Assembly: GCF_018401815.1 (NCBI RefSeq)
Contig: NZ_JAGYKG010000005.1
Span: 124,001 to 188,000 of the forward strand
DNA from: Nonlabens sp.
Lineage (GTDB): Bacteria > Bacteroidota > Bacteroidia > Flavobacteriales > Flavobacteriaceae
Reading direction: 5' to 3'
DNA length: 64,000 nucleotides
Shown: one piece after another, positions 38,201 through 46,046 of the stretch
How the letters are laid out: the number at the start of each line of letters is the position of its first letter
Numbering within the stretch: position 1 is the stretch's first letter
Program-made: the position numbers and the translations under genes
Notes under the pieces: model-generated
The model's input: the letters and a program-made list of their open reading frames with translations, nothing else
What the model was told of the DNA's origin: nothing
Database searches by the model: none

Positions 38201-39932
38201 TCTTGCTATTCAGGACTTTTGTGATCAAGCAACTGTTGCTGATTTATCAGTGATGGGGAATGCAGTGATATGGTATGAAGATGCGGCATTGATGAATCCG
38301 TTAATAAGTACAGATGTTCTTTTAGATGGAGAAGATTATTTTGCTACACAAACAGACGCAATAACCAATTGTGAATCTAACGATAGTGTTGCCGTGACGG
38401 TAAATATATTTGCATCACCTAATTCTGGTGTTGCCGTATTACTTTCTGTATGTAACGATCAAAGTATGGTAGATTTATTTACTTCTTTAGACGGTACGCA
38501 GGATGCTGGTGGTACTTGGATAGATACAGATGCTACCATGGCGCTGACAGGAAATCTATTTGATGCATCTGCAGTAGTCGCTGGAACCTATAGCTTTGAA
38601 TATATGGTAAGTGCAACCGCACCTTGTACAGATGCTTCTACCATTGTAATGGTAACTATAGAAACTCCAGTAGACGCAGGAACATCTGCTGTTTTAGATG
38701 CTTGTACTGACAATGGAACAACAGATTTAGTTACTTTATTGGGAACAGCTACTACTGGTGGAACTTGGAGTCCTGCATTAGCTAGTAACAGTGGTGTATT
38801 TGATCCAGCTACAGACCTTGCAACAACTTATACCTATACGGTCACTAATTCTTGTAACACATTTTCAGCTGATGTTGTTGTTAGTATTACCGAAGCTCCG
38901 AATGCTGGTACAAACAATATGATTTCTACTTGTGTATCCGATGGTACTATTGACTTATTAACTCAATTAGCTGGCACACCTGACACGTCAGGAACTTGGT
39001 TCCCAGTACTAGATAGTGGTACTAATTTGTTTAATCCAACAGTGGACCTTTCAGGCACTTACACGTATACGGTTTCTGCAATTTCTGCTTGTGCTACAGA
39101 TGCTTTTGCTACTTTAGACATTCAAGTGAATGAAAGTGCAGCGCCTACTCTACTAACTGCTACTCTTAACTTTTGTGCGATTGATCATCCAACAGTAATG
39201 GATCTGGATACGGCTGTAACTGGAGATATGATTTTATGGTATGATGTTATTGATGCTACTATTCCATTAGCGGCTACAGAAAGTCTTGTAGATGGAACCA
39301 CATATTTTGCATCTCAAACAGAAGCAAATGGATGTGAATCCAGTATCAGAACACAAGTAATGGTAACTGTAGGAGATGCACCAACCCCTACTTTAGATCT
39401 GGATGGAGAACTATTTTGTATCAATGATAATCCTACTTTACAACAACTAACGTTGAACGTATTGCAATATGATTCTATTGCTAATAACGTTGTTTGGTAC
39501 GATACGGTTGAAGGTACGAATGGCTTACCTCTTACGACAATAATGACAAGTGGAACTACGTATTACGCTGCTTTAATAGATGCAGCAACTGGTTGTGAAA
39601 GCAGTTTAAAAATAGAAGTAACGGTAGATTTATCAGCTTGTGGAGATCTAATCATTCCAGACGGATTTTCACCTAATGGTGATGGGGTCAATGATACTTT
39701 TGATATTGATAACTTAAGCTTTCTTTATCCTAATTTGAGTTTGGAGTTCTATAACCGATATGGAAGTCGCATTTATAGCGGAACTGCCAGTACCCCTAGA
39801 TTTAACGGTTTCAGTAATCAATCGGCCTTATTGAGTGACGGAGAGTTACCAGTAGGTGTTTATTACTACATCCTTAAATACAACGATGGAACTACAAAAC
39901 CATCCCAAGGTAGAATTTACTTAAGCCGATAG
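35247..39932 (+). CDS. Giant T9SS-exported adhesin with gliding-motility C-terminal domain
   Basis: 1561 residues. A signal peptide ends at about residue 30 (HTIYAQ); ATG 35271 is an equally good start. The body has three N-terminal Ig-like modules with Cys pairs, then by my count eleven repeats of 80-90 residues of the type PNAGT...C...DLF..L.G..DAGGTW...G.Y.FTYTV, with three more WY...CES modules among and after them. Two consecutive repeat pairs are nearly identical. The end (PDGFSPNGDGVNDTF...GVYYYILKYNDG) is the gliding-motility-associated C-terminal domain that directs export by the type IX system. It resembles SprB-type surface adhesins, with its SprF-like partner directly downstream. 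Confidence 0.92.
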   Translation: MKGFLLQYMKITPIAMAVLFFTPVHTIYAQCPTVTVSTQVICDAAGFDFSDLNAYAIPAPGNSVRWYLNATGGTPLQQSQLVSQGTYYAGDPTGTCGTRAALVVDFTVNPSGQSLDAIFCSNETPSIQTYMDRALLINAPTGGSVQIFADFALTSLLNPATALTGNANYFIVFVDSSGCRSQIETGSTAVFPSPTAPSPPATQLFCSNTNPTIANLNPGTTNNFNWFNNIDASNSPILPALLDNEPLVDGATYYIQGDNFFCESDLVAVVIQINDAVDAGMSNSLEYCEVNIPAADFDLFPLLGPNADSGGTWTGPLATSNGDQGTVNISGQAIGVYNFVYTVSGTGACPDESATVAINISEILSSGIPSLINSVSFCVSQLPTAYDLTLLLDNEDTGGTWTQGATSMDPTVTSPMDLTSFVPGTYDFTYSQNLAPNPCPEESTTVQVIVLADPNAGTAISMEFCENNLSVHSPYDLFSSLDGSQDNPLGTWTDAMNNLVSTSIDITAFTVEGSPYIYTYTINTGFCQDAETIAIEILPAPESGTYIGTPFTVCEDQAAANSPYDLFNLLDGTQDTNGTWYAGNTSTGTSVTNPIDLSTLGNGIFDFTYTVPTIGTCTDVEVVVTVIINELPNTGTPTPFLICENELAATSPLDVFGQLSGQVAGGTWSDDDATGALTGNTVDLTGLVVGDYNFSYTITDGNTCTNSSTVEVTVAPAPESGNYIGTPFTICEDQAAANSPYDLFNLLDGTQDTNGTWYAGNTSAGTAVVNPIDLTTLGNGIFDFTYAVPAIGTCTDVDVTVTVIINELPNTGTPTPFLVCENELAVNSPLDVFGQLSGQDAGGTWSDDDATGALTGNTVDLTGLVVGGYNFTYTVTNGSCSDTATVLISVLDAPNAGTSTVLDLCLSDITTGQTLDLFTQLTGNDAGGNWSDDDLTGELTGSILDVSSLTTGVYNFTYSVSLFAACNVDLETLQIRINNINAPTALAIQDFCDQATVADLSVMGNAVIWYEDAALMNPLISTDVLLDGEDYFATQTDAITNCESNDSVAVTVNIFASPNSGVAVLLSVCNDQSMVDLFTSLDGTQDAGGTWIDTDATMALTGNLFDASAVVAGTYSFEYMVSATAPCTDASTIVMVTIETPVDAGTSAVLDACTDNGTTDLVTLLGTATTGGTWSPALASNSGVFDPATDLATTYTYTVTNSCNTFSADVVVSITEAPNAGTNNMISTCVSDGTIDLLTQLAGTPDTSGTWFPVLDSGTNLFNPTVDLSGTYTYTVSAISACATDAFATLDIQVNESAAPTLLTATLNFCAIDHPTVMDLDTAVTGDMILWYDVIDATIPLAATESLVDGTTYFASQTEANGCESSIRTQVMVTVGDAPTPTLDLDGELFCINDNPTLQQLTLNVLQYDSIANNVVWYDTVEGTNGLPLTTIMTSGTTYYAALIDAATGCESSLKIEVTVDLSACGDLIIPDGFSPNGDGVNDTFDIDNLSFLYPNLSLEFYNRYGSRIYSGTASTPRFNGFSNQSALLSDGELPVGVYYYILKYNDGTTKPSQGRIYLSR
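36870..37931 (+). repeat. 531-bp tandem duplication within the adhesin gene
   Basis: Two head-to-tail copies, 36870-37400 and 37401-37931, each encode 177 residues (542-718 and 719-895) and hold two adhesin modules. Long blocks are identical at the DNA level, so the duplication is recent or kept alike by gene conversion. The last 80 bases have diverged more. Confidence 0.88.
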
Positions 39933-39957
39933 TCACTTCAAGAAAGAAACAAACAAA

Positions 39958-40908
39958 ATGAAAAATTTTAATATAACACCTTTACTAATTGTATTGATCG
40001 GTATGCTTTCCCTGAGCACGGTTGCTCAGCAGGATCCGCAGTTTACTCAATATAGGTATAATCAAAGTATCTTGAATCCGGCTTATGCTACTGCAAACAA
40101 GTCTGAGCTCAATATTGGTGCTTTGTATAGAACACAATGGGTAGGACTGGAAGGCGCTCCTAAGACCGCCTCTTTATTTGTTCATTATCCTGTAAGTGAT
40201 CGCGTGGAAGTAGGAATCTCTTTTACAAATGATGACATAGGAAATGTGGTTACAGAAAACAATATCTATGCAGATGTTGCCTATGTATTGCCGGTTTCTG
40301 AAACGGGTAAACTTTCCTTGGGTATAAAAGCAGGACTAACTTTATTTGATGCTAACTTTAACGGTTTTAACCTGCAGTCTGGTGGCGTTGATACAGATAT
40401 AGCTTTTAATGAAAATGTGACTCAAAGCTTTCCTAACGTAGGATTAGGAGGTTTTTATTTTACAGATAAATTCTACGTGGGTTTATCAGCTCCTAATTTA
40501 TTAACGACGACACATTTAGAAAATGAAAACGGTATACAATCTACTGGTGTTCAAGACATTCATTTTTTCCTAAACAGTGGTTATGTATTTGACATCAACC
40601 CAGACTTAAAGTTCCAGCCTTCTTTCCTTTTAAAAGGTGTAAAAGGAGCTCCTTTATCTGCTGACTTGAATGCCAACTTCTTGTTTAATGATACATTAGA
40701 AGCTGGTATAGGTTATCGTTTAGATGACTCTGTCAGCGCGCTGGTTAACTTTAAAGTGTCACCAGAACTTAAATTAGGTTATGCTTATGATTACACCACA
40801 ACTAACTTAGGTAACTTTAATTCGGGGTCTCATGAAATCATTTTATTGTATAACATTAAAACAAAATACTGGAGGGGCGGTTACGATCGTTCCCCTAGAT
40901 TTTTCTAA
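39958..40908 (+). CDS. PorP/SprF family outer-membrane protein
   Basis: 316 residues: signal peptide (to about 23, VAQQ), then QDPQFTQYRYNQSILNPAYA, the hallmark opening of the PorP/SprF family, and alternating beta strands of an outer-membrane barrel. In Flavobacterium johnsoniae SprF is needed to place SprB on the cell surface, and such genes sit directly after the adhesin. Here the spacing is 25 bases, so it is very likely the dedicated partner of the upstream adhesin. Confidence 0.93.
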   Translation: MKNFNITPLLIVLIGMLSLSTVAQQDPQFTQYRYNQSILNPAYATANKSELNIGALYRTQWVGLEGAPKTASLFVHYPVSDRVEVGISFTNDDIGNVVTENNIYADVAYVLPVSETGKLSLGIKAGLTLFDANFNGFNLQSGGVDTDIAFNENVTQSFPNVGLGGFYFTDKFYVGLSAPNLLTTTHLENENGIQSTGVQDIHFFLNSGYVFDINPDLKFQPSFLLKGVKGAPLSADLNANFLFNDTLEAGIGYRLDDSVSALVNFKVSPELKLGYAYDYTTTNLGNFNSGSHEIILLYNIKTKYWRGGYDRSPRFF

Positions 40909-40928
40909 ACCTATTTATCACCATACTT

Positions 40929-42812
40929 ATGAGATTAATAATTACTTTATTGATGATCGCACTGCTAGCAGGAACTTATAGCACTGCCCAGAATTTAAGT
41001 CTGAAAAAGACGGATCAATTATTCAAAAATCAGGCGTATACGGAAGCCATAGTGAACTATAAAAACTTGGAGACTTCTGAGGAAGTTCTTCAAAAGCTAG
41101 GAGACTCTTATTATTACACTAATGATTTTGAAAACGCAGCAAACACCTACACCAAGCTTAAAGATAATTTCAGCAGTAGTCTAGACAAAGACCGCATGTA
41201 TAGATATGCGCATTCACTTCTTGGTATTAAGGATTATCAAGCAGCAGATGTTTATTTAAAAACATATTATGGTAAAGATTGGAACACAGAAGAGTTTCTC
41301 TTTGAATTAGAAAGAACAACTCCTCACGTTTTTGAAGTAGTACCAATTATAAATAAAGGATCTAAAAGTGATTTTGGACTGTCTTTTATAGATGGTAAAA
41401 ATGTAGCTTTTGCTTCTTCTCGTAATATGGAACGACCCGTTTTTTCTTGGAATGGAATCCCTTATTTAGATATTTATGAAGGGCAATTAAACGACACTGC
41501 ATTAAGTAAGGTGACGCCATTTTCTGAAGAAATAAATACAGATCTTCATGAGAGCAATGCCGTTTTTACCAATAATGGAACTGTGATGTATTTCAATCGC
41601 AACACTGAAAAACGTGTTAAAATAGATGGCGATAGAGTTTCAAATATCCAATTGTACCGCGCAGAAAAAGTTGATAACAAGTGGACCAATGTGGCTTTAT
41701 TACCTTTTAATAATGAATTGTACAGTGTGGAACACCCTTCTATCAGTAAAGACGGAAAGACACTTTACTTTTCTAGTAATAGGTCTGGTGGATACGGCGA
41801 ATTTGATATCTATAAAATAGCGATCAATGAGGATGGTTCTTATGGTGAGCCTATTAACCTAGGTAATTCCATCAATACAGCTTATAGAGATCAATTTCCT
41901 TACATCAGCGATATCAACACCTTGTATTATGCCACTAACGGTAAGCAAGGCCTAGGTGGATTGGATATACATAGAGCAAACTTGGTAAATGGTGAGTTTG
42001 ATACTCCTATCAATCTTGGTAGCAGTATCAATAGCTCTAAAGATGACTATGCTTTTGTAATTGACGAAGCTACAAATGAGAGTTACTTTTCTTCTAATAG
42101 AGATGGTTTAGATCAACTCTATACTGGTAAAAGAGAGGAGAATATACTGACTAAATATCAGGTGGTAGGTGTCGTACAAGACAGTATTAGTAGAAAGACC
42201 TTACCTGGTTCACTTGTTTCCTTATTGGATGAACGAGGAGTGGTTATAGATGACATGATCACTGGCAACGACGCCTCTTACCTATTTAAAATAGAGCCAA
42301 ATAAAAAATATACTGTTCGTGCTACTCGCAAGTTGTACATTCCTGAGAATGTAGATTTTTCTACAGATAAAAATGGAAAAGTGAGTCACGATATATTTTT
42401 AACGCTTCTCTCCTATCAAGATGCAGAAGAAACTATCAACGCAGATCGCAAGGGAGAGGTACAAGTAGAATTAGAACAAATCTATTTTGATTTTGATCAA
42501 GCAATTATTAAACCTAAAGCTGCTGCTACTTTAGATGATCTGGTAGCGATCATGAATAAATATCCTGAAATGCACGTAGAGGTATCTGCTCACACGGATG
42601 TACGTGGACCTAGTGAATACAATCTAACTTTATCAAATCAACGTGCCGCCTCTACTATGAAGTACTTGATCAGTCAAGGGATTGATGAAAACCGATTGCG
42701 CAGTATAGGTTATGGTGAGATGCAACCACTTAATGAATGTGTTAAGGAAGGTATTTGTATTGATGAAGAATATGAGATCAACCGTCGTTGCGAGTTTAAA
42801 GTGATGCAATAA
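40929..42812 (+). CDS. OmpA-family protein with TPR and PD40 repeats
   Basis: 627 residues: signal peptide (to about 20), tetratricopeptide-like helices (about 25-120), PD40/beta-propeller-like repeats (about 145-395; ISKDGKTLYFSSNRSGGYGEFDIY), a carboxypeptidase-regulatory-like domain (about 410-480), then an OmpA peptidoglycan-binding domain (about 510-627; IYFDFDQAIIKPKAAATLDDL, SAHTDVRG, NRRCEFKV). This architecture is found next to SprF-type genes and is thought to anchor the export or adhesin complex to the cell wall. Confidence 0.92.
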   Translation: MRLIITLLMIALLAGTYSTAQNLSLKKTDQLFKNQAYTEAIVNYKNLETSEEVLQKLGDSYYYTNDFENAANTYTKLKDNFSSSLDKDRMYRYAHSLLGIKDYQAADVYLKTYYGKDWNTEEFLFELERTTPHVFEVVPIINKGSKSDFGLSFIDGKNVAFASSRNMERPVFSWNGIPYLDIYEGQLNDTALSKVTPFSEEINTDLHESNAVFTNNGTVMYFNRNTEKRVKIDGDRVSNIQLYRAEKVDNKWTNVALLPFNNELYSVEHPSISKDGKTLYFSSNRSGGYGEFDIYKIAINEDGSYGEPINLGNSINTAYRDQFPYISDINTLYYATNGKQGLGGLDIHRANLVNGEFDTPINLGSSINSSKDDYAFVIDEATNESYFSSNRDGLDQLYTGKREENILTKYQVVGVVQDSISRKTLPGSLVSLLDERGVVIDDMITGNDASYLFKIEPNKKYTVRATRKLYIPENVDFSTDKNGKVSHDIFLTLLSYQDAEETINADRKGEVQVELEQIYFDFDQAIIKPKAAATLDDLVAIMNKYPEMHVEVSAHTDVRGPSEYNLTLSNQRAASTMKYLISQGIDENRLRSIGYGEMQPLNECVKEGICIDEEYEINRRCEFKVMQ

Positions 42813-42830
42813 GAAATCTATTAAAAACTT

Positions 42831-42869
42831 AAAATCCCAATAGCGAGTTATAGTTATTGGGATTTTTTT
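42831..42869 (+). terminator. Rho-independent terminator after the adhesin operon
   Basis: Stem AAATCCCAATA / TATTGGGATTT-type with near-perfect pairing over 11-12 bases, followed by seven T. Confidence 0.82.
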
Positions 42870-42893
42870 GTTTGTGGTATGGATAGAGGTTAC

Positions 42894-42907
42894 GCTTTCG
42901 CGAAAGC
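42894..42907. repeat. Dispersed palindrome copy 9 (intergenic)
   Basis: Exact GCTTTCGCGAAAGC with C/G flanks (16 bases), 25 bases after the terminator of the adhesin operon. Confidence 0.9.
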
Positions 42908-43096
42908 GAGAACAACATCATCAAATAGACACTTGCTAAAAAAAGTTAGTAAAAGCAATACCTCGAGCTGATTTGCTAATTATAAACTACCCCTTCTATG
43001 ACCAAAGCCTAAACCTTTATTAAAGCTGTACTAATGATTTTATAAAGACTACAATAACTCTCTATAAGTTACTTAGATTACAATAAAATCGATAAA

Positions 43097-43402
43097 ATGA
43101 CTATTCAATTTAATTACCAACATGTTTCTGGAAGTACAGAACTTGAAAATTACACAAAAGAAAAGTTACAAACCATTTTTGACCGCTACAGTTGGGTCAC
43201 TAGAGCTGATGTGTTTTTTATAGCCGAAAACACGTCTAGCGATCAAACAGGGAAGATTGCACAAATAAGGTTAAGTGCGCCTGGACCTCGATTATTTGCG
43301 GAGGAAAGTCACGATACCTTCACAGAATCGATAAACAAAGTGGTCGACCAACTTAAAACCCAATGCGAAAAGAGAAAGGCAACCATAATCACACATTCCT
43401 AA
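43097..43402 (+). CDS. Short ribosome hibernation factor (HPF/S30AE family)
   Basis: 101 residues, a single S30AE domain: MTIQFNYQHVSGSTELENYTKEKL opens the family beta-alpha fold and a basic end (CEKRKATII) completes it. Short HPF proteins bind the 30S decoding region and promote 100S dimers in stationary phase. No C-terminal dimerisation domain of long HPF is present. It is cotranscribed with the ArsC-like gene one base later. Confidence 0.88.
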   Translation: MTIQFNYQHVSGSTELENYTKEKLQTIFDRYSWVTRADVFFIAENTSSDQTGKIAQIRLSAPGPRLFAEESHDTFTESINKVVDQLKTQCEKRKATIITHS

Positions 43403-43403
43403 G

Positions 43404-43805
43404 ATGATCTCCCTAGCCACCAATCACCGACAAATTGTTTTACTATATAATTCAAATCAAAAAGGCCATCGAGAAACATTAGCATACGCAAAAGCCTCGG
43501 GCAACAACTTACTTTCGATTGATGTTTCAAAGGATAAAGTTGCTGGAACTGTTTGGACAGAAGTTGCAACTCTACTTCAAGTTAATGTTCGTGATTTGTT
43601 GCATACAGAACACTCCCTTTATGAAAATAAATATGGTAAAGGACATGTAATAGATGATACTGGAGCCATTAAAACGCTCCAAAAAGATCCAGGAATTCTG
43701 TTGTACCCAATAGCCATAAAAGGAAATAAAGGAATAGAGGTGAAATTATATAATGAAATGTTAAAGTTATTTGATATAAATACCGCAGCCATCAAGATTC
43801 CATAA
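43404..43805 (+). CDS. ArsC-like protein lacking cysteine
   Basis: 133 residues with the ArsC/Spx thioredoxin-like layout: IVLLYNSNQKGHRETLAYAKASG, then DVSKDKVAGTVWTEVATLLQ and LQKDPGILLYPIAI. The active-site CxxxxR region reads NSNQKGHR and the whole protein contains no Cys, so it cannot be an arsenate reductase. It may be a binding or regulatory relative. The start is one base after the HPF stop, pointing to a link with ribosome dormancy, and a terminator follows. Confidence 0.7.
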   Translation: MISLATNHRQIVLLYNSNQKGHRETLAYAKASGNNLLSIDVSKDKVAGTVWTEVATLLQVNVRDLLHTEHSLYENKYGKGHVIDDTGAIKTLQKDPGILLYPIAIKGNKGIEVKLYNEMLKLFDINTAAIKIP

Positions 43806-43823
43806 TATATTTACTACCAGATT

Positions 43824-43854
43824 AAAAATCCAGCTTTTAAAAGTTGGATTTTTA
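43824..43854 (+). terminator. Terminator after the HPF/ArsC-like pair
   Basis: Perfect stem AAAATCCAGCTT / AAGTTGGATTTT (one wobble) with a short loop, then T. Confidence 0.8.
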
Positions 43855-43874
43855 TATGACACCTATTTTTCCCT

Positions 43875-44831
43875 ATGATCATTTGGATATCTTTTATCGT
43901 TTTAGTCAGCATTTTTTTATGCTTAGACCTTTTTGTTTTTAATAAAAACGCCCATGTTATAAAAACGAAAGAAGCTTCAAAATTCACTGCCTTGTGGGTA
44001 GGTATTGCGTTGCTTTTTACTGGGGTTGTTTATGTTATTTACGATCGAGGCTATTTAGCAAACCCGGATCAACTCAGTGGTAGTGCCGCTGCTATCAAGT
44101 ACTTAACAGGTTACCTTATAGAACTTTCTTTAAGCGTTGATAATATTTTTGTTATTGCAGTAATCTTTAAATCCTTTTCAATAGAACAAAAGTACCAACA
44201 CCGGGTGCTGTTTTGGGGGATTGTTGGCGCTCTTGTTTTTAGGGCCTTGATGATCCTTTTTGGTATTGCTTTGATTAATGAAATCAGTTGGATGACCTAT
44301 ATTTTCGGAGCATTTTTATTATATACTGCTTTTAAAATGCTCAAAAGTGAAGAAGAAGAATTTGATCCTAAAACTTCCAAAATTTATAAACTATCTAGAA
44401 AGCTATTTCCTGTCACAGATCGCATAGAAGGACAGCAATTGTTTATCAAAAAAATGGGAAAGCGTATTGCAACTCCCCTATTTTTAGCTTTGGTAGTTAT
44501 TGAGCTAACTGATGTGCTTTTTGCTTTAGATTCGATCCCGGCGATTCTCGCTATTACTTCAGACCCCTTTTTGGTATTCTCTAGTAATATACTAGCCATT
44601 ATGGGGCTGCGTAGCATGTATTTTTTCTTGTCTAATTTGCTGGATAAGTTTCAATACATTCATTACAGCTTGGTAGCTATTCTTGCCTTTGTAGGAATAA
44701 AAATGATTTTAGTACATCAGGTGCATCTTCCAGAATGGCTTTCCCTAGCGGTTATTTTTGTTTCTCTTGGAGCGGGTATTCTATTCTCCTTACAAAAAAA
44801 GGAAACTGAAAGTGATCCTGTAGATCAATAG
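43875..44831 (+). CDS. TerC family membrane protein
   Basis: 318 residues with seven to nine transmembrane helices. TerC signatures: LIELSLSVDNIFVIAVIF (Asp in helix) and ELTDVLFALDSIPAILAI (Asp pair) form the likely metal path. Relatives such as Alx and MeeF/MeeY export Mn2+, which may metallate secreted enzymes. The N-terminus has no signal peptide. I see no yybP-ykoY riboswitch-like structure before it; only 20 bases separate it from the preceding terminator. Confidence 0.9.
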   Translation: MIIWISFIVLVSIFLCLDLFVFNKNAHVIKTKEASKFTALWVGIALLFTGVVYVIYDRGYLANPDQLSGSAAAIKYLTGYLIELSLSVDNIFVIAVIFKSFSIEQKYQHRVLFWGIVGALVFRALMILFGIALINEISWMTYIFGAFLLYTAFKMLKSEEEEFDPKTSKIYKLSRKLFPVTDRIEGQQLFIKKMGKRIATPLFLALVVIELTDVLFALDSIPAILAITSDPFLVFSSNILAIMGLRSMYFFLSNLLDKFQYIHYSLVAILAFVGIKMILVHQVHLPEWLSLAVIFVSLGAGILFSLQKKETESDPVDQ

Positions 44832-44932
44832 GAAACTTTAAAGACTAAAAAAACACTGGATTAAGTTATTACTGCTTATTCTAATTATTTTTACACCTCA
44901 TAAAAAACTGTTATTGCTTTTGCTACGTAAGT

Positions 44933-45202
44933 ATGCTAAAAAATAACATGATCCATTTCTCTTACATTCACGTTCCTTCTATTCGCAACTTAGAAGCATT
45001 TACCAGTACATCTATACAACAGCTTAATAAATACTCTGGCTTAGATAGAGTTGACATTTCCTTTAAAAAGATATTTGACCTCAAAAACAGAACTAGAGAG
45101 GTCGCTAGCTTAGCAATTGCCTGCGATGGACATCAAGTAGACTGCGTCATAGCTTCTCTTAATTTAAAAAAATCAGTAGGAATTGCGGTAAAATCTTTGT
45201 GA
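44933..45202 (+). CDS. Truncated S30AE/HPF-like protein
   Basis: 89 residues. The segment IHFSYIHVPSIRNLEAFTST and DRVDISFKKIF aligns by eye with the HPF gene 1.8 kb upstream (IQFNYQHVSGSTELENYTKE, ADVFFIAE), but the C-terminal basic part is missing. ATG 44933 or 44948 may be the start. It may be a shortened paralogue with altered ribosome contact or a decaying copy. A terminator follows. Confidence 0.6.
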   Translation: MLKNNMIHFSYIHVPSIRNLEAFTSTSIQQLNKYSGLDRVDISFKKIFDLKNRTREVASLAIACDGHQVDCVIASLNLKKSVGIAVKSL

Positions 45203-45248
45203 AATAAATTGATGTCCAACACAGATGAACTTTCTGCATAACTAAAAA

Positions 45249-45279
45249 TGCCCTGAACGTATTCAAGGCACCTTTTTTG
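45249..45279. terminator. Terminator between convergent genes
   Basis: Stem TGCCCTGA / TCAAGGCA with one wobble pair around a six-base loop, followed by CC and six T. Confidence 0.65.
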
Positions 45280-45321
45280 TTTAACATATAATAAGAAGTA
45301 CGGTATGATACTTCCTAACTT

Positions 45322-45942
45322 TTAGCTCTCGTTTAGGTCTCCAGTGACTTTGTAGTCCCCATTAAAAACAAAATCGTTTTGTTTTTTGCGAGATCGCTCC
45401 CCTGTTTCAGCATCTTGTAAGAAATCAGGAACATCATTCAATGCGCCACCGTAATAACCCAGTGCTATAGCAGTTGCTACGTGAAAAGTTTCAGGAAACT
45501 TGAATTCCTTTTTAGCTCTTTCATAGTCCAGTCCAGCCATTTGATGAAAAGCTATTCCCATACTTTGCGCTTGTATGGCCATATTTGCAGAAAATTGACC
45601 TAAATCATGAGGTGCGTGGTAATTGTCATCACCTTTAGGTGTTTTAGTATCTACCACACCTAATAATAATACTGGAGCATTCTTTGCCCATTTCTGATTG
45701 AATTCCACCAGAACATCCATAATCCGATCATAGGTTTTGCTACCTTTAATACCCCAAACTATATTCCAAGGCTGTAAATTATTAGAACTAGGAGCCCATC
45801 TGCCAGCTTCAAAAAGCATCTGAAGTTCTCTTTGAGAAACAGGTTGGTCAGAAAATGTACGTGGACTCCACCTGTTTTTAATAAGATCTATAATATCGTG
45901 ATCAGTGGGTGTTATTTTATTAAAATCTGTAATATTTTTCAT
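45322..45942 (-). CDS. Nitroreductase family protein
   Basis: 206 residues of the FMN-dependent nitroreductase fold: RWSPRTFSDQPVS (FMN-phosphate Arg), RWAPSSNNLQPW and AIALGYYGG. Such enzymes reduce nitro groups, quinones or act in dehalogenation and vitamin B12 pathways; the physiological substrate is unknown. Single-gene unit. Confidence 0.9.
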   Translation of the reverse strand: MKNITDFNKITPTDHDIIDLIKNRWSPRTFSDQPVSQRELQMLFEAGRWAPSSNNLQPWNIVWGIKGSKTYDRIMDVLVEFNQKWAKNAPVLLLGVVDTKTPKGDDNYHAPHDLGQFSANMAIQAQSMGIAFHQMAGLDYERAKKEFKFPETFHVATAIALGYYGGALNDVPDFLQDAETGERSRKKQNDFVFNGDYKVTGDLNES

Positions 45943-46046
45943 AATTGTGTTTTGATTTAAAATTAATAATTCATCGACAAGTTATGGCCAAGCTTTAGAA
46001 AGCTTTAACCACCTACTTGCATCAATTTTAATAAATGGAAAGTTCC

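Noticed and set aside
43404..43805. Arsenate reductase
   Set aside because: No cysteine anywhere in the protein and no ars genes nearby.
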